Shown here in pieces: positions 1 to 5,649 of a stretch of 5,649 nucleotides of DNA (its first letter is position 1; each line of letters opens with the position of its first letter). Under the pieces are notes generated by a model. That model saw only the letters and a program-made list of their open reading frames with translations. It was not told the DNA's origin and did not search any database. Position numbers and translations under genes: made by a program. Source of the stretch: Alistipes sp. (GTDB taxonomy: Bacteria > Bacteroidota > Bacteroidia > Bacteroidales > Rikenellaceae); NCBI GenBank assembly GCA_029051915.1, contig JAIDKM010000110.1, forward strand, positions 1 to 5,649. Reading direction: 5' to 3'.

Positions 1-1
1 G

Positions 2-346
2 CTTTTCATTCTGAGCTACCTTTAGATATCGGTGTTGATCGTATCGGTGATGGCCAACCTGCGTCTGTCGCTCTCCATAGGCGGCGGATATTCGGTGCTG
101 GCTTTTACCTTCTCCGGACTGACATTCCCGATCATGGCCATGTACCCGGCCATGCGCATCGTAAGCCGGCTGTTCCCGTTCACCTACTACACCGACCTTT
201 TCGTCGACCAGATGTTGCGGGGTGCGCCGGCCGTCTGTTCGTTGCCCGATTTGGGCTACATGGCGCTCTTCATCATTTTACCGCTTCTGTGCCTGCCGCG
301 GCTGCGCCGAATCTGCACGGAAGAAAAATTCTGGGGGAGATCGTAA
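2..346 (+). CDS. ABC-2 type transporter permease, C-terminal part, with an in-frame stop near the window edge
   Basis: This is the 3' end of an inner-membrane permease of the ABC-2 family (YhhJ/YhiH-like exporters). The readable part has a hydrophobic stretch, the motif SGLTFPIMAMYPAMRIVSRL, then LFPFTYYTDLF, and a last membrane segment (YMALFIILPLLCLPRL). 'SG..FP...MP' followed by 'P.ty' is typical of the end of this family. The reading frame runs back to base 2 as LFILSYL, which also looks like membrane helix, but codon 23-25 is TAG, immediately before ISVLIVSVMANLRL. The GTG at 32 is the first start-like codon after this stop, yet it falls inside a helix and is unlikely to be the true start. 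The gene is either a decayed copy or carries a sequence error. It stops with TAA at 344-346, one base before the next permease, so the two are very probably co-transcribed. Confidence 0.8.
333..340 (+). promoter_or_regulatory. Ribosome binding site of the second permease
   Basis: The sequence GGGGGAGA lies 7 bases before the ATG at 348 and inside the last codons of the preceding gene. It is the only purine-rich Shine-Dalgarno-like site in this window next to a start, and it decides in favour of ATG 348 over the in-frame GTG at 222. Confidence 0.6.
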
Positions 347-347
347 T

Positions 348-1559
348 ATGAACCGTTTGGCACGTCAAATAAAATCCTACTGGCAGCAGCTCGGCTCTGT
401 CATGGGCAACGAATACCGCTCGATCTTCACGGACGGCGGCGTGATGCTGATTCTGATCTTCGCCCTGCTGATCTACTCCACGGTCTATTCGCTGGCCTAT
501 GCGCCGCAGGTGCTGCGCAACGTTCCGATCGGCGTGATCGACCAGAGCCGCACCTCGACGAGCCGCAGCTTGGTCGAAACTTTCAATACCGGGCCGAATA
601 CCTACGTGGCCTACAATCCGACGGATATGGAAGAGGCCAAGCAGCTCTTCTTCGACCGCGAAATCTACGGCATCGTCTATATTCCGTCGGACTACGAAGA
701 AAAATTGCTGGGCGGACAGCAGGCCGTCGTGGCGATCTATTGCGACGCCAGTTATTTCCTGATGTACCGGCAGGTATTCCAGGAAGTGGTAACCTCGATC
801 GGCAAGACGGGCGCCATGGTGGAATTCCAGCGTCTGATCGCCAAAGGGGCCAACATCCCGCAGGCGCAGGCCACGACGCAGCCGGTTATCTACCAGGCCC
901 ACAACATCTTCAATCCCTATCTGGGCTACGGCACCTTCGTCATGCCGGCGATCATCATGGTCATCATCCAGCAGACGATGCTCATCGGCATCGGCATGAT
1001 CGGCGGCACGTGGCGCGAACATCGGCTCTACCACACGCTTTGTCCGCCGGGACGGCGGCGCATGTCGACTCTGCCGATCGTGCTGGGCCGAGGTCTGGTC
1101 TACGCTTCGATCTACGCGGTAACAAGTTGTTACATCCTGATGTTGCATTATCGGATGTTCCACTATCCGATGAACGGCTCGACCGGCACGATCCTGCTTT
1201 TCATGGCAGTCTACATGGCGGCCTGCATCGCGCTGAGCATCGCGCTTTCGACCTTGTTCCGCCATCGCGAAAGTTCGTTGCTGCTGTTGCTGTGGACTTC
1301 GATTCCGTTGCTGATGCTCAGCGGCGTATCTTATCCCCGCGAGGGCATTCCCGACTGGCTCTACTACCTCGGACAGATCTTCCCCAGCAGCCACGGCGTA
1401 ACCGCTTTCCTGCGTATTCAGACGATGGGCGCTTCGCTGCCGGAGGTCTTCGCCGAAATCAAGGCGCTCGTGATTCTGGCCGTGATCTACGGCGGAGCCG
1501 CCTGTATCGGAACTCACTTGGTCATCAAGCGGGAGACCGACAGCTGCAACAATAATTAG
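348..1559 (+). CDS. ABC-2 type transporter permease (complete, 403 aa)
   Basis: This is an inner-membrane permease of the ABC-2 family (ABC2_membrane_3-like), expected to export a substrate powered by an ATPase encoded elsewhere. The layout is classic. A short cytoplasmic N-terminus is followed by membrane helix 1 (about residues 31-52). A large periplasmic domain (about 53-190) contains 'VPIGVIDQSRTSTSRSL' and 'YGIVYIPSDYEEKL', both typical of the family. After 'NIFNPYLGYGTFVMPAI' come five more helices at about 196-218, 241-266, 281-303, 309-330 and 371-393. The conserved 'LSGVSYPREGIPDWL...FPSSHGVTAFLRI' lies between the last two helices. The length (403) is normal for the family. The start ATG is one base after the TAA of the upstream permease and has a good ribosome binding site. 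Such permease pairs usually sit downstream of HlyD-like adaptor and TolC-like genes, which would lie outside this window. The substrate cannot be read from sequence. Confidence 0.93.
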   Translation: MNRLARQIKSYWQQLGSVMGNEYRSIFTDGGVMLILIFALLIYSTVYSLAYAPQVLRNVPIGVIDQSRTSTSRSLVETFNTGPNTYVAYNPTDMEEAKQLFFDREIYGIVYIPSDYEEKLLGGQQAVVAIYCDASYFLMYRQVFQEVVTSIGKTGAMVEFQRLIAKGANIPQAQATTQPVIYQAHNIFNPYLGYGTFVMPAIIMVIIQQTMLIGIGMIGGTWREHRLYHTLCPPGRRRMSTLPIVLGRGLVYASIYAVTSCYILMLHYRMFHYPMNGSTGTILLFMAVYMAACIALSIALSTLFRHRESSLLLLLWTSIPLLMLSGVSYPREGIPDWLYYLGQIFPSSHGVTAFLRIQTMGASLPEVFAEIKALVILAVIYGGAACIGTHLVIKRETDSCNNN

Positions 1560-1579
1560 AGTACGAAAATAAAAACCGA

Positions 1580-1617
1580 AAAAAGACGAAAAACGGAAAT
1601 CTGTTTTTCGCCTTTTT
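1580..1617. terminator. Bidirectional terminator between convergent genes
   Basis: Arms 1580-1594 and 1603-1617 pair as six base pairs (AAAAAG with CTTTTT), one A/C mismatch, then eight base pairs (CGAAAAAC with GTTTTTCG), around an 8-nt loop. The A-rich left side and T-rich right side give a U-tract in both directions. It sits in the 64-bp gap between the ends of the permease gene and the outer-membrane protein gene, where it would serve both. The stem is A/T-rich, so strength is uncertain. Confidence 0.65.
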
Positions 1618-1623
1618 CTCATT

Positions 1624-4587
1624 CTATCGCCGGAAGCCGCCCGGAGGAGGACCGCCGGGGCCGGGGCCCATCATCCCGCTGCGGGTCGTCGACTGATCCA
1701 TGCCGTAGTCCTTAAGATTGGTGGAACCTCGTTTTCCGAAGCGCCGGAGGTTGTAGGTGAACTGCACCATATAATAGCGGCCCACCACGCTGTTGGTCGC
1801 ATTCTGCGTCCAGCCCGAGCCCACGGTGCGGACGAACGCCTTGTTCTGGTTCAGAATATCGTTCACACCGATCATCACCTCGCCCCGCTGGTTCTTGAAG
1901 ACCTTTTTTCCGATCCACGCATTGCAGAGCAGGTAATCGTCATTGTAGCTGTTGGTGAAACCGATGTACTGCGTATACGAAGCGCTGGCCGTAAGAGTGA
2001 AGCCCAGCGGGAATACGACCTTAAGATTTCCCGAAGCCGTATGGTTGAAATAGCGGTTCTTGCCGGCAGCCAGATCGATCGAGTTCTTGGCTTCGTTGTA
2101 AGTGCCGTTCCACGAAAGGGTGAAGTCGACTTTTTCCGAAATGTTGCTGCCCAGCACGGCACGGAAGTCGTAACCCATGTTGCTGGTCTCGTTGCGCTCG
2201 CCGTCAATGCGGCTCGGAGTAAGATTATAGATCACGCCCGCCATGACGTTGAAGTTGCTCTTGAGGAATCCCACCGGGAAACCGTAGCTGACGTGCGTCA
2301 TCAGATTCCAGTAGCCGTTCATGTTCACCGGTCGCGAATATTGGAGGTAAGGGCTCTCCACACCGTCGATCGAAACCGTCCCGTTGTACCGCACGTCATT
2401 GGTAATGTAGTCCGATGCGGCCTGCATGGAGAACATCCACATGAACGTGCGCCCTTTCTCTACGTTCGAGTTGGTATAGTGGAAGTTGACACGGTGGTTG
2501 TACGACGGGTTCAACTCGGGATTACCGCTCGATATGTATTGTGCATCGGAGATGTCGTAAACGCTCTGCAGCTGCGTGATCGAAGGGTTGTCGGTATAGG
2601 ACGAGACGAACAGCCGCAACGAATTCTCACGGTTGATATTCAGCTGACCCATCATGAAGTAAAGCACATTGTTGTAGTTGTGGCGGATCTTCTCCGGATC
2701 GGCGCTCTGCATGATCTGTCCGTCGAGCGACGAACGCTGATAATAGACGTTCGCAACGAACGTATTGCGTTCTTTGGAGTAGCGGAAACCGGGGCCGACA
2801 CGCTGCGTAAGGTAGTTGCTCTCGTAGGTGCTGGAAAGCGAGGGGGCAGGAACGATTCCTGCGATCGAGAAATCCTCGCCCGTTTCATAGCTCTTTTTGT
2901 CGCGTTCCTGGTGGTCGTACTCCGCCCGATACTGCATCGACAGCTGCGCATATTTGGAGACGGGCTCGGTATAGGTGAACTCGCCGCGCAACGAGTAGCT
3001 GCTCGACGGAGCCACGGTGCGCAGATAGCGCAGATCGGTATAGCTCAGTTCCTCACCGGTCTCCGAATCGACATAGGTTCCCAGCGGGTTCCATCCCCAC
3101 GGCACATCGCTGCCCTCGGGCCGCACTTTCGAAATCTGCGCAACATTCGAATGCGAATCGGACGAGTTGGTGAAATCGGAATAGCGGAACATGCCGTCGA
3201 GCGTAAGGGTACGTCCGGCCTTGCCCAGCTTGGCGCGGTAGATGGCATTGGTTCGGATGTTATATCCGTGCCGGATCGCATCGCTGAAGCTGTTGGTGGG
3301 GGAGTAGCCGCTGCCTCCGTTTTCGGGAGCACCGTATTGCCAGCCCGTCGTCCTGCTCCACGGGTCGTTGGACTGCCAGCTGAAGCTGGGACGGATCATC
3401 AGATTCTGATTCTCGGAGATCTTCCACTCGAAGCGGGCGTTGAAACGGTGGTTGAAAGCCCTCGTATCGGAATAACCGCGGGTAGAGAGAGTGTCGATGT
3501 TGGGCGTTTCATACCACTTTTCAACGGTCGAGCTATTCTCCGTACTGGTATTATTGAAGAAATAGCTGCCCTGAAACGAAATCTGATCGCGTTTGCCCCA
3601 CGTATCGGAGTAGTTGATGCCGATGGCGTTCACCGTGGCCACGCCGCTCTGCGGCCGCACCATGTATTGGCCCACGCCGCCGCGACGTCCGCCGCCCGTA
3701 CTTCCCGAAACGCCGAGAATATCTTCGAACGAGAAATTCTGTTGGTTGACATTGTTGAACAGGCCGATCAGCGACACGCGGCTGTCTCCATTGAAAATAT
3801 TGACATTGCCGCCGGCCAGATACTTGAAACGGTCGTCCGTTCCCTCCTCGGCATCGTAGCCCAATCCGGCATAGACCTTGCCGAATACGCCCTGCCGCAT
3901 GTTCTTGTGCGTAACGATGTTGATGGCCTTGTAGCCTTCGCCGTCGTCCATGCCCGAAAATTCAGCTGCATCCGAAAGTTTGTTGTAGACTTCGATGCGG
4001 TCGACCGCCTGTGCGGGCAGCGACTTGATGGCCGTCGTAACATCCTCGCCGAAGAACTCCTTGCCGTCGACAAAAATCTTCTTGACCTCCTCGCCCTGCG
4101 CTTCGACCGTACCGTCGGTAACGGTGATGCCGGGCATCTTCTTCAGCAGGCCTTCGACGTCGGCGTCGGCCACAACCTTGAACGCTCCGGCATTATAGCT
4201 TACCGTATCGCCTTTCTGCGAAGTCCGCAGCGCTTTCGCCTCCTTGACGACAGTCTCGATCTGCACGCCGGCCTTGAGTCGGAGCTCGCCTATGTCCTGG
4301 CGGGCTGCAGCGACCTTGAACGTCGTATTGTAGTCGTTGTAACCAAGAAACGAGACCGAGATCGTATACTCTCCGTAGGCGAGCGACGGAATGGAAACCG
4401 ATCCTTTGTAAGCCGACGTGTGATACTGCTTCTTGTCCGGGGCATCGACCGGCGCCACCGTCAGCACGGCCCCGGCCACCGTCTCGCCGGTCTCGTCGTC
4501 GAGCACCGTGGCGGTAACCGTACCTTTCTGTGCGAACGCGGCGGCGGCGACGAACGTAAGCAGGGTTGTCAGTAGTATTTTTTTCAT
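1624..4587 (-). CDS. TonB-receptor-like outer-membrane beta-barrel protein (987 aa)
   Basis: A large outer-membrane protein of the Bacteroidota OMP_b-brl_3 group (often named 'TonB-dependent receptor' or 'outer membrane beta-barrel protein'). Residues 1-19 are a signal peptide ending AFA before Q20. Residues about 21-105 form a carboxypeptidase-regulatory-like fold (GTVTATVLDDETGETVAGA ... GEYTISVSFLGYNDY). Residues about 120-230 are the plug, with 'GDTVSYNAGAFKV', 'DVEGLLKKMPGITV', 'IFVDGKEFFGED' and 'IEVYNKLSDAAEF'. The barrel runs from about 235 to 951, ending in the strand YYMVQFTYNLRRFG. A further 36 residues follow, ending in a Gly/Pro/Met-rich tail. A Gly-rich loop is at about 292-306. 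There is no SusD partner beside it and no visible substrate clue. The ATG at 4585-4587 directly precedes KKILLTTLL, a normal signal-peptide start; as is common in this phylum there is no Shine-Dalgarno. It has its own promoter-like site. The function beyond outer-membrane location is unknown. Confidence 0.93.
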   Translation of the reverse strand: MKKILLTTLLTFVAAAAFAQKGTVTATVLDDETGETVAGAVLTVAPVDAPDKKQYHTSAYKGSVSIPSLAYGEYTISVSFLGYNDYNTTFKVAAARQDIGELRLKAGVQIETVVKEAKALRTSQKGDTVSYNAGAFKVVADADVEGLLKKMPGITVTDGTVEAQGEEVKKIFVDGKEFFGEDVTTAIKSLPAQAVDRIEVYNKLSDAAEFSGMDDGEGYKAINIVTHKNMRQGVFGKVYAGLGYDAEEGTDDRFKYLAGGNVNIFNGDSRVSLIGLFNNVNQQNFSFEDILGVSGSTGGGRRGGVGQYMVRPQSGVATVNAIGINYSDTWGKRDQISFQGSYFFNNTSTENSSTVEKWYETPNIDTLSTRGYSDTRAFNHRFNARFEWKISENQNLMIRPSFSWQSNDPWSRTTGWQYGAPENGGSGYSPTNSFSDAIRHGYNIRTNAIYRAKLGKAGRTLTLDGMFRYSDFTNSSDSHSNVAQISKVRPEGSDVPWGWNPLGTYVDSETGEELSYTDLRYLRTVAPSSSYSLRGEFTYTEPVSKYAQLSMQYRAEYDHQERDKKSYETGEDFSIAGIVPAPSLSSTYESNYLTQRVGPGFRYSKERNTFVANVYYQRSSLDGQIMQSADPEKIRHNYNNVLYFMMGQLNINRENSLRLFVSSYTDNPSITQLQSVYDISDAQYISSGNPELNPSYNHRVNFHYTNSNVEKGRTFMWMFSMQAASDYITNDVRYNGTVSIDGVESPYLQYSRPVNMNGYWNLMTHVSYGFPVGFLKSNFNVMAGVIYNLTPSRIDGERNETSNMGYDFRAVLGSNISEKVDFTLSWNGTYNEAKNSIDLAAGKNRYFNHTASGNLKVVFPLGFTLTASASYTQYIGFTNSYNDDYLLCNAWIGKKVFKNQRGEVMIGVNDILNQNKAFVRTVGSGWTQNATNSVVGRYYMVQFTYNLRRFGKRGSTNLKDYGMDQSTTRSGMMGPGPGGPPPGGFRR

Positions 4588-4621
4588 CGTACAGATATGA
4601 TTTATTCAAAATTCGGCGGCG

Positions 4622-4629
4622 CGAAGATA
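4622..4629 (-). promoter_or_regulatory. Candidate -7 promoter element for the outer-membrane protein gene
   Basis: On the minus strand this reads TATCTTCG, one base off the Bacteroidota -7 consensus TAnnTTTG. It lies 34 bases before the ATG at 4587 and downstream of the terminator of the preceding gene, so it is well placed to start a separate transcript with a leader of about 25-30 nt. I see no convincing -33 TTTG partner, which lowers confidence. Confidence 0.45.
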
Positions 4630-4672
4630 GCTTATTTTTGCGGCACTGCCAGCGAATCCGGGGTGAATCGCC

Positions 4673-4714
4673 AAAAAAAGGGTGTCAGTCGCCCGAATCG
4701 AAGACCGACACCCC
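4673..4714 (-). terminator. Rho-independent terminator of the DUF4890-like gene
   Basis: Plus-strand arms GGGTGTC (4680-4686) and GACACCC (4707-4713) pair over 7 bp. An A/C mismatch follows, then three more pairs (GTC with GAC), around a 12-nt loop. Read on the minus strand the stem is followed by seven T residues (complement of 4673-4679). It begins 19 bases after the stop codon of the 147-residue exported protein, so it ends that transcript and separates it from the outer-membrane protein gene. Confidence 0.85.
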
Positions 4715-4732
4715 AAAAATTCCGGAACAGGT

Positions 4733-5176
4733 TTATTTTCCCTGGCCCTGCTTGCAGTCCTTGTTGTCCTTGCAATCTTTGTTCTGCTTGCAGCAGCCCT
4801 GCTTGGCATCCTTGCCCATCTTGCCGCGGTGCGCACCGGGTTTGGGACCCTGCATCTGCGACCATTTGTCGTACTGCGAATCCGTAAGAACGGACTTCAT
4901 GTCGGCAGCATGGGCCTGCCGGTTCTTGACCATCTGGGCACGGGCGGCCTCCATCTGCTGAGCCTGCTTAAGATTGATGGCGTAGACTTTCTTGGCCTGC
5001 ACTTCGTCGAGTCCCAGTTCCTGGGTCATCCGCTCGGTCTGACGCTGAGCCATCTGCTCGACGGTGGGACGTTCTTTCGGCATCCGGCCGTTCTGATTCT
5101 GCTTCTGATTCTGCGCGAAAGCGCCCGGGGCGGCCAGCAGACAGAGTGCTGCGGCAACTGCAAAAATACGTTTCAT
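4733..5176 (-). CDS. Small exported DUF4890/Spy-like protein with Cys-rich repeat tail (147 aa)
   Basis: Residues 1-21 are a signal peptide (MKRIFAVAAALCLLAAPGAFA, cut before Q22), so the product is probably periplasmic. It is not a lipoprotein: Cys12 is in the hydrophobic core without a lipobox. The mature part is charged, helical and Met/Gln-rich: 'PTVEQMAQRQTERMTQELGL', then 'LDEVQAKKVYAIN' (about 56-68) and 'SVLTDSQYDKWSQM' (about 95-108). These two stretches recall the paired LTxxQ motifs of Spy/CpxP periplasmic proteins, and the whole resembles the Bacteroidota DUF4890 family. The role is inferred as an envelope-stress or metal-responsive chaperone-like protein and is not proven. The tail (about 118-147) is unusual: Cys128-Cys129, Cys135 and Cys141 lie in tandem CKxNKD-type repeats and could bind metal. 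The ATG at 5174-5176 is chosen because the signal peptide starts there. A promoter lies upstream and a strong terminator downstream, so it is probably monocistronic. Confidence 0.85.
   Translation of the reverse strand: MKRIFAVAAALCLLAAPGAFAQNQKQNQNGRMPKERPTVEQMAQRQTERMTQELGLDEVQAKKVYAINLKQAQQMEAARAQMVKNRQAHAADMKSVLTDSQYDKWSQMQGPKPGAHRGKMGKDAKQGCCKQNKDCKDNKDCKQGQGK
4739..4792 (-). repeat. Three degenerate 18-bp tandem repeats encoding CKxNKD-type hexapeptides
   Basis: Codons for residues 129-146 of the small exported protein read CKQNKD, CKDNKD, CKQGQG. Each unit is 18 bp and starts with TGCAAG; the third unit has diverged in its second half. The repeats place Cys residues at a spacing of six (129, 135, 141). 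Confidence 0.7.
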
Positions 5177-5189
5177 GGTTCTAAAAAGT

Positions 5190-5282
5190 TTAAAGTGAAT
5201 GGTTCATTATCATGCAGGGTTTTCCGCCTCGGCAGAGTTCATGCAAGCTGGGCTTCGCCCTCGGCTTATCGAAAACCTTCAT
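5190..5282 (-). CDS. Possible 30-codon leader ORF upstream of the DUF4890-like gene
   Basis: Between the promoter-like site and the DUF4890-like gene an ATG at 5280-5282 opens 30 codons, starting MKVFDKPRAKPSLHEL and ending MNHSL, closed by TAA at 5190-5192, 13 bases before the next ATG. The start lies about 10 bases from the end of the -7 element, so the message would have almost no leader. There is no signal peptide or recognised domain; it has two Cys and two His. An open frame of this size is not rare by chance, and the same stretch can fold as RNA, so this is a weak candidate. It could instead be purely untranslated leader. Confidence 0.2.
   Translation of the reverse strand: MKVFDKPRAKPSLHELCRGGKPCMIMNHSL
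5218..5277 (-). other. Structured 5' leader with long-range stem
   Basis: In the leader of the small exported protein gene, 5271-5277 (GGTTTTC on the minus strand) can pair with 5218-5224 (GAAAACC) over 7 bp, closing a 46-nt interior. Inside lies a small hairpin GGGC-GAA-GCCC (5250-5260). GCCGAGG occurs twice (5227-5233 and 5259-5265). GCATGA occurs three times in and around the element (5210-5215, 5239-5244, 5279-5284). I do not recognise it as a known riboswitch class. Confidence 0.4.
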
Positions 5283-5292
5283 GCTGCTGTTG

Positions 5293-5300
5293 CAAAGGTA
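5293..5300 (-). promoter_or_regulatory. -7 promoter element for the DUF4890-like gene
   Basis: The minus strand reads TACCTTTG, an exact match to the Bacteroidota -7 consensus TAnnTTTG. About 17 bases upstream is GTTTTC, a weak -33-like site that overlaps the T-tail of the terminator hairpin of the upstream regulator gene. Transcription from here would give a leader of about 110 nt before the ATG at 5176. Confidence 0.65.
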
Positions 5301-5310
5301 GGGCCAGAAT

Positions 5311-5335
5311 GAAAACCCGGGGTATGACCCCGGGT
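5311..5335 (-). terminator. Terminator hairpin after the LytTR regulator gene
   Basis: A perfect 9-bp inverted repeat, ACCCGGGGT (5315-5323) and ACCCCGGGT (5327-5335), surrounds a 3-nt loop, 28 bases after the regulator's stop codon. On the minus strand it is followed by TTTTC, a short U-tract. A second dyad, GCCGGTC (5351-5357) with GACCGGC (5370-5376), overlaps the stop codon. The short U-tract makes termination efficiency uncertain. Confidence 0.65.
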
Positions 5336-5363
5336 AAAACGGCCGTTCCGGCCGGTCAACCGA

Positions 5364-5649
5364 CTATTCGACCGGCTGAGCCGACCGCAGCCACGCCTTG
5401 AATTCGGGCACGCGGGCTTTCGAAACGACGATCCGTTCGGGCGTTGGAACCTGCAGCGACAGCGACAGCCGGCTGCCGAACCAGACAACAATCTCTTTCA
5501 CGGCTCGGCGCGCAACGATGAACTGGCGGTTGGCTCGAAAAAAGTCGCTTTCGGGCAACAGGGCCTGCAACGCTTCGAGCGTCCGGTCGAGCGGATAGGC
5601 CTCGCCATCGAATCCATACGCAGTAACTTTTTCGTTGGAGGTATAGCAA
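5364..5649 (-). CDS. LytTR-family DNA-binding regulator, C-terminal part (N-terminus outside window)
   Basis: The open frame enters from the right edge and gives 94 complete residues to the TAG at 5364-5366. They cover most of a LytTR DNA-binding domain: 'KVTAYGFDGEAYPLDRTLEAL' (first strands), then 'LLPESDFFRANRQFIVARRAV', which matches the central LytTR motif (FfR.hRsflVN), then 'IVVWFGSRLSLSLQVPTPERIVVSKARVPEFKAWL', the last strands and closing helix. Such domains usually sit at the end of a response regulator with an N-terminal receiver domain, paired with a LytS/YpdA-type histidine kinase. Neither is visible here, so a standalone or membrane-anchored LytTR protein is also possible. Compared with the AgrA-type motif, His and Asn are replaced (RAN, IVA); the Asn in FFRANRQF is familiar from this phylum. 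The targets are unknown. It is followed by its own terminator hairpin and so is probably not in one operon with the next gene. Confidence 0.9.
   Translation of the reverse strand, partial: CYTSNEKVTAYGFDGEAYPLDRTLEALQALLPESDFFRANRQFIVARRAVKEIVVWFGSRLSLSLQVPTPERIVVSKARVPEFKAWLRSAQPVE

Noticed and set aside
222..347. A longer start (GTG at 222) for the second permease.
   Set aside because: The added 42 residues overlap the first permease in another frame and are Arg/Ser/Cys-rich noise. The ATG at 348 has a ribosome binding site and matches the family's usual N-terminus.
273..1622. A 449-codon open frame on the minus strand opposite the second permease.
   Set aside because: Its translation is dominated by Arg, Asp, His and Gln with no domain, and it crosses the terminator hairpin. 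The plus-strand frame has an unmistakable ABC-2 permease pattern.
2041..4575. An 844-codon open frame on the plus strand opposite the outer-membrane protein gene.
   Set aside because: It is almost fully antisense to a gene with clear domains. The GC-rich codon bias of that gene leaves few stops on the opposite strand. The translation is Arg/Val/His-rich and resembles no protein fold.
4633..4640. A plus-strand TATTTTTG matching TAnnTTTG, which could drive transcription antisense to the small exported protein gene.
   Set aside because: It lies in an A/T-rich spot where a chance match is easy, has no -33 partner and no plus-strand gene downstream.
4682..5401. A 239-codon plus-strand open frame with Leu-rich stretches over the DUF4890-like gene and its leader.
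   Set aside because: Its hydrophobic look is the complement of the Lys/Gln codons of the minus-strand gene. It crosses two terminators and a promoter, and shows no recognisable domain.
5356..5649. An alternative minus-strand frame at the right edge (97 codons).
   Set aside because: Its translation is Arg/Ala/Ser noise, whereas the neighbouring frame ending at 5364 reads as a LytTR domain through to the window edge.

Overview
The window looks like chromosomal DNA from a GC-rich member of the Bacteroidales; an Alistipes-like (Rikenellaceae) source is my best guess. The reasons are an OMP_b-brl_3-type outer-membrane barrel protein, a DUF4890-like small exported protein, a LytTR regulator with the Bacteroidota-style 'FFRANRQFI' motif, -7 promoter elements of the TAnnTTTG type, and start codons mostly without a Shine-Dalgarno. 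The genus is inferred from composition and gene content only.

Layout: (1) Bases 1-1559, plus strand, hold the end of a two-permease ABC-2 export operon. The first permease is cut by the window edge and carries an in-frame TAG at 23-25. The second is complete (348-1559) and starts one base after the first one stops. (2) Bases 1560-1623 are a short convergent gap with an A/T-flanked hairpin that can terminate both directions. (3) Bases 1624-4587, minus strand, encode a 987-residue outer-membrane protein: signal peptide, carboxypeptidase-regulatory-like domain, TonB-receptor-type plug, 16-to-22-strand-class barrel, and a Gly/Pro/Met tail. (4) Bases 4588-4732 hold the likely promoter of that gene and a strong terminator for the next gene upstream. 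(5) Bases 4733-5176, minus strand, encode a 147-residue exported protein resembling DUF4890/Spy-CpxP-like proteins, with a Cys-rich tail built from hexapeptide repeats. (6) Bases 5177-5363 hold its promoter, a roughly 110-nt leader with a long-range stem, a possible 30-codon upstream ORF, and the terminator hairpin of the next gene. (7) Bases 5364-5649, minus strand, are the 3' end of a LytTR-family transcriptional regulator.

The three minus-strand genes appear to be separate transcription units, because a terminator and a promoter-like element lie between each pair. A shared function is therefore not demonstrated. The two permeases would form one exporter, normally together with an HlyD-type adaptor and a TolC-type channel, none of which is in view. 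I see no clear mobile element, CRISPR array, tRNA or rRNA. Most of the window is ordinary. The points worth a second look are the in-frame stop in the first permease, the Cys-repeat tail, and the structured and possibly translated leader at 5177-5292.
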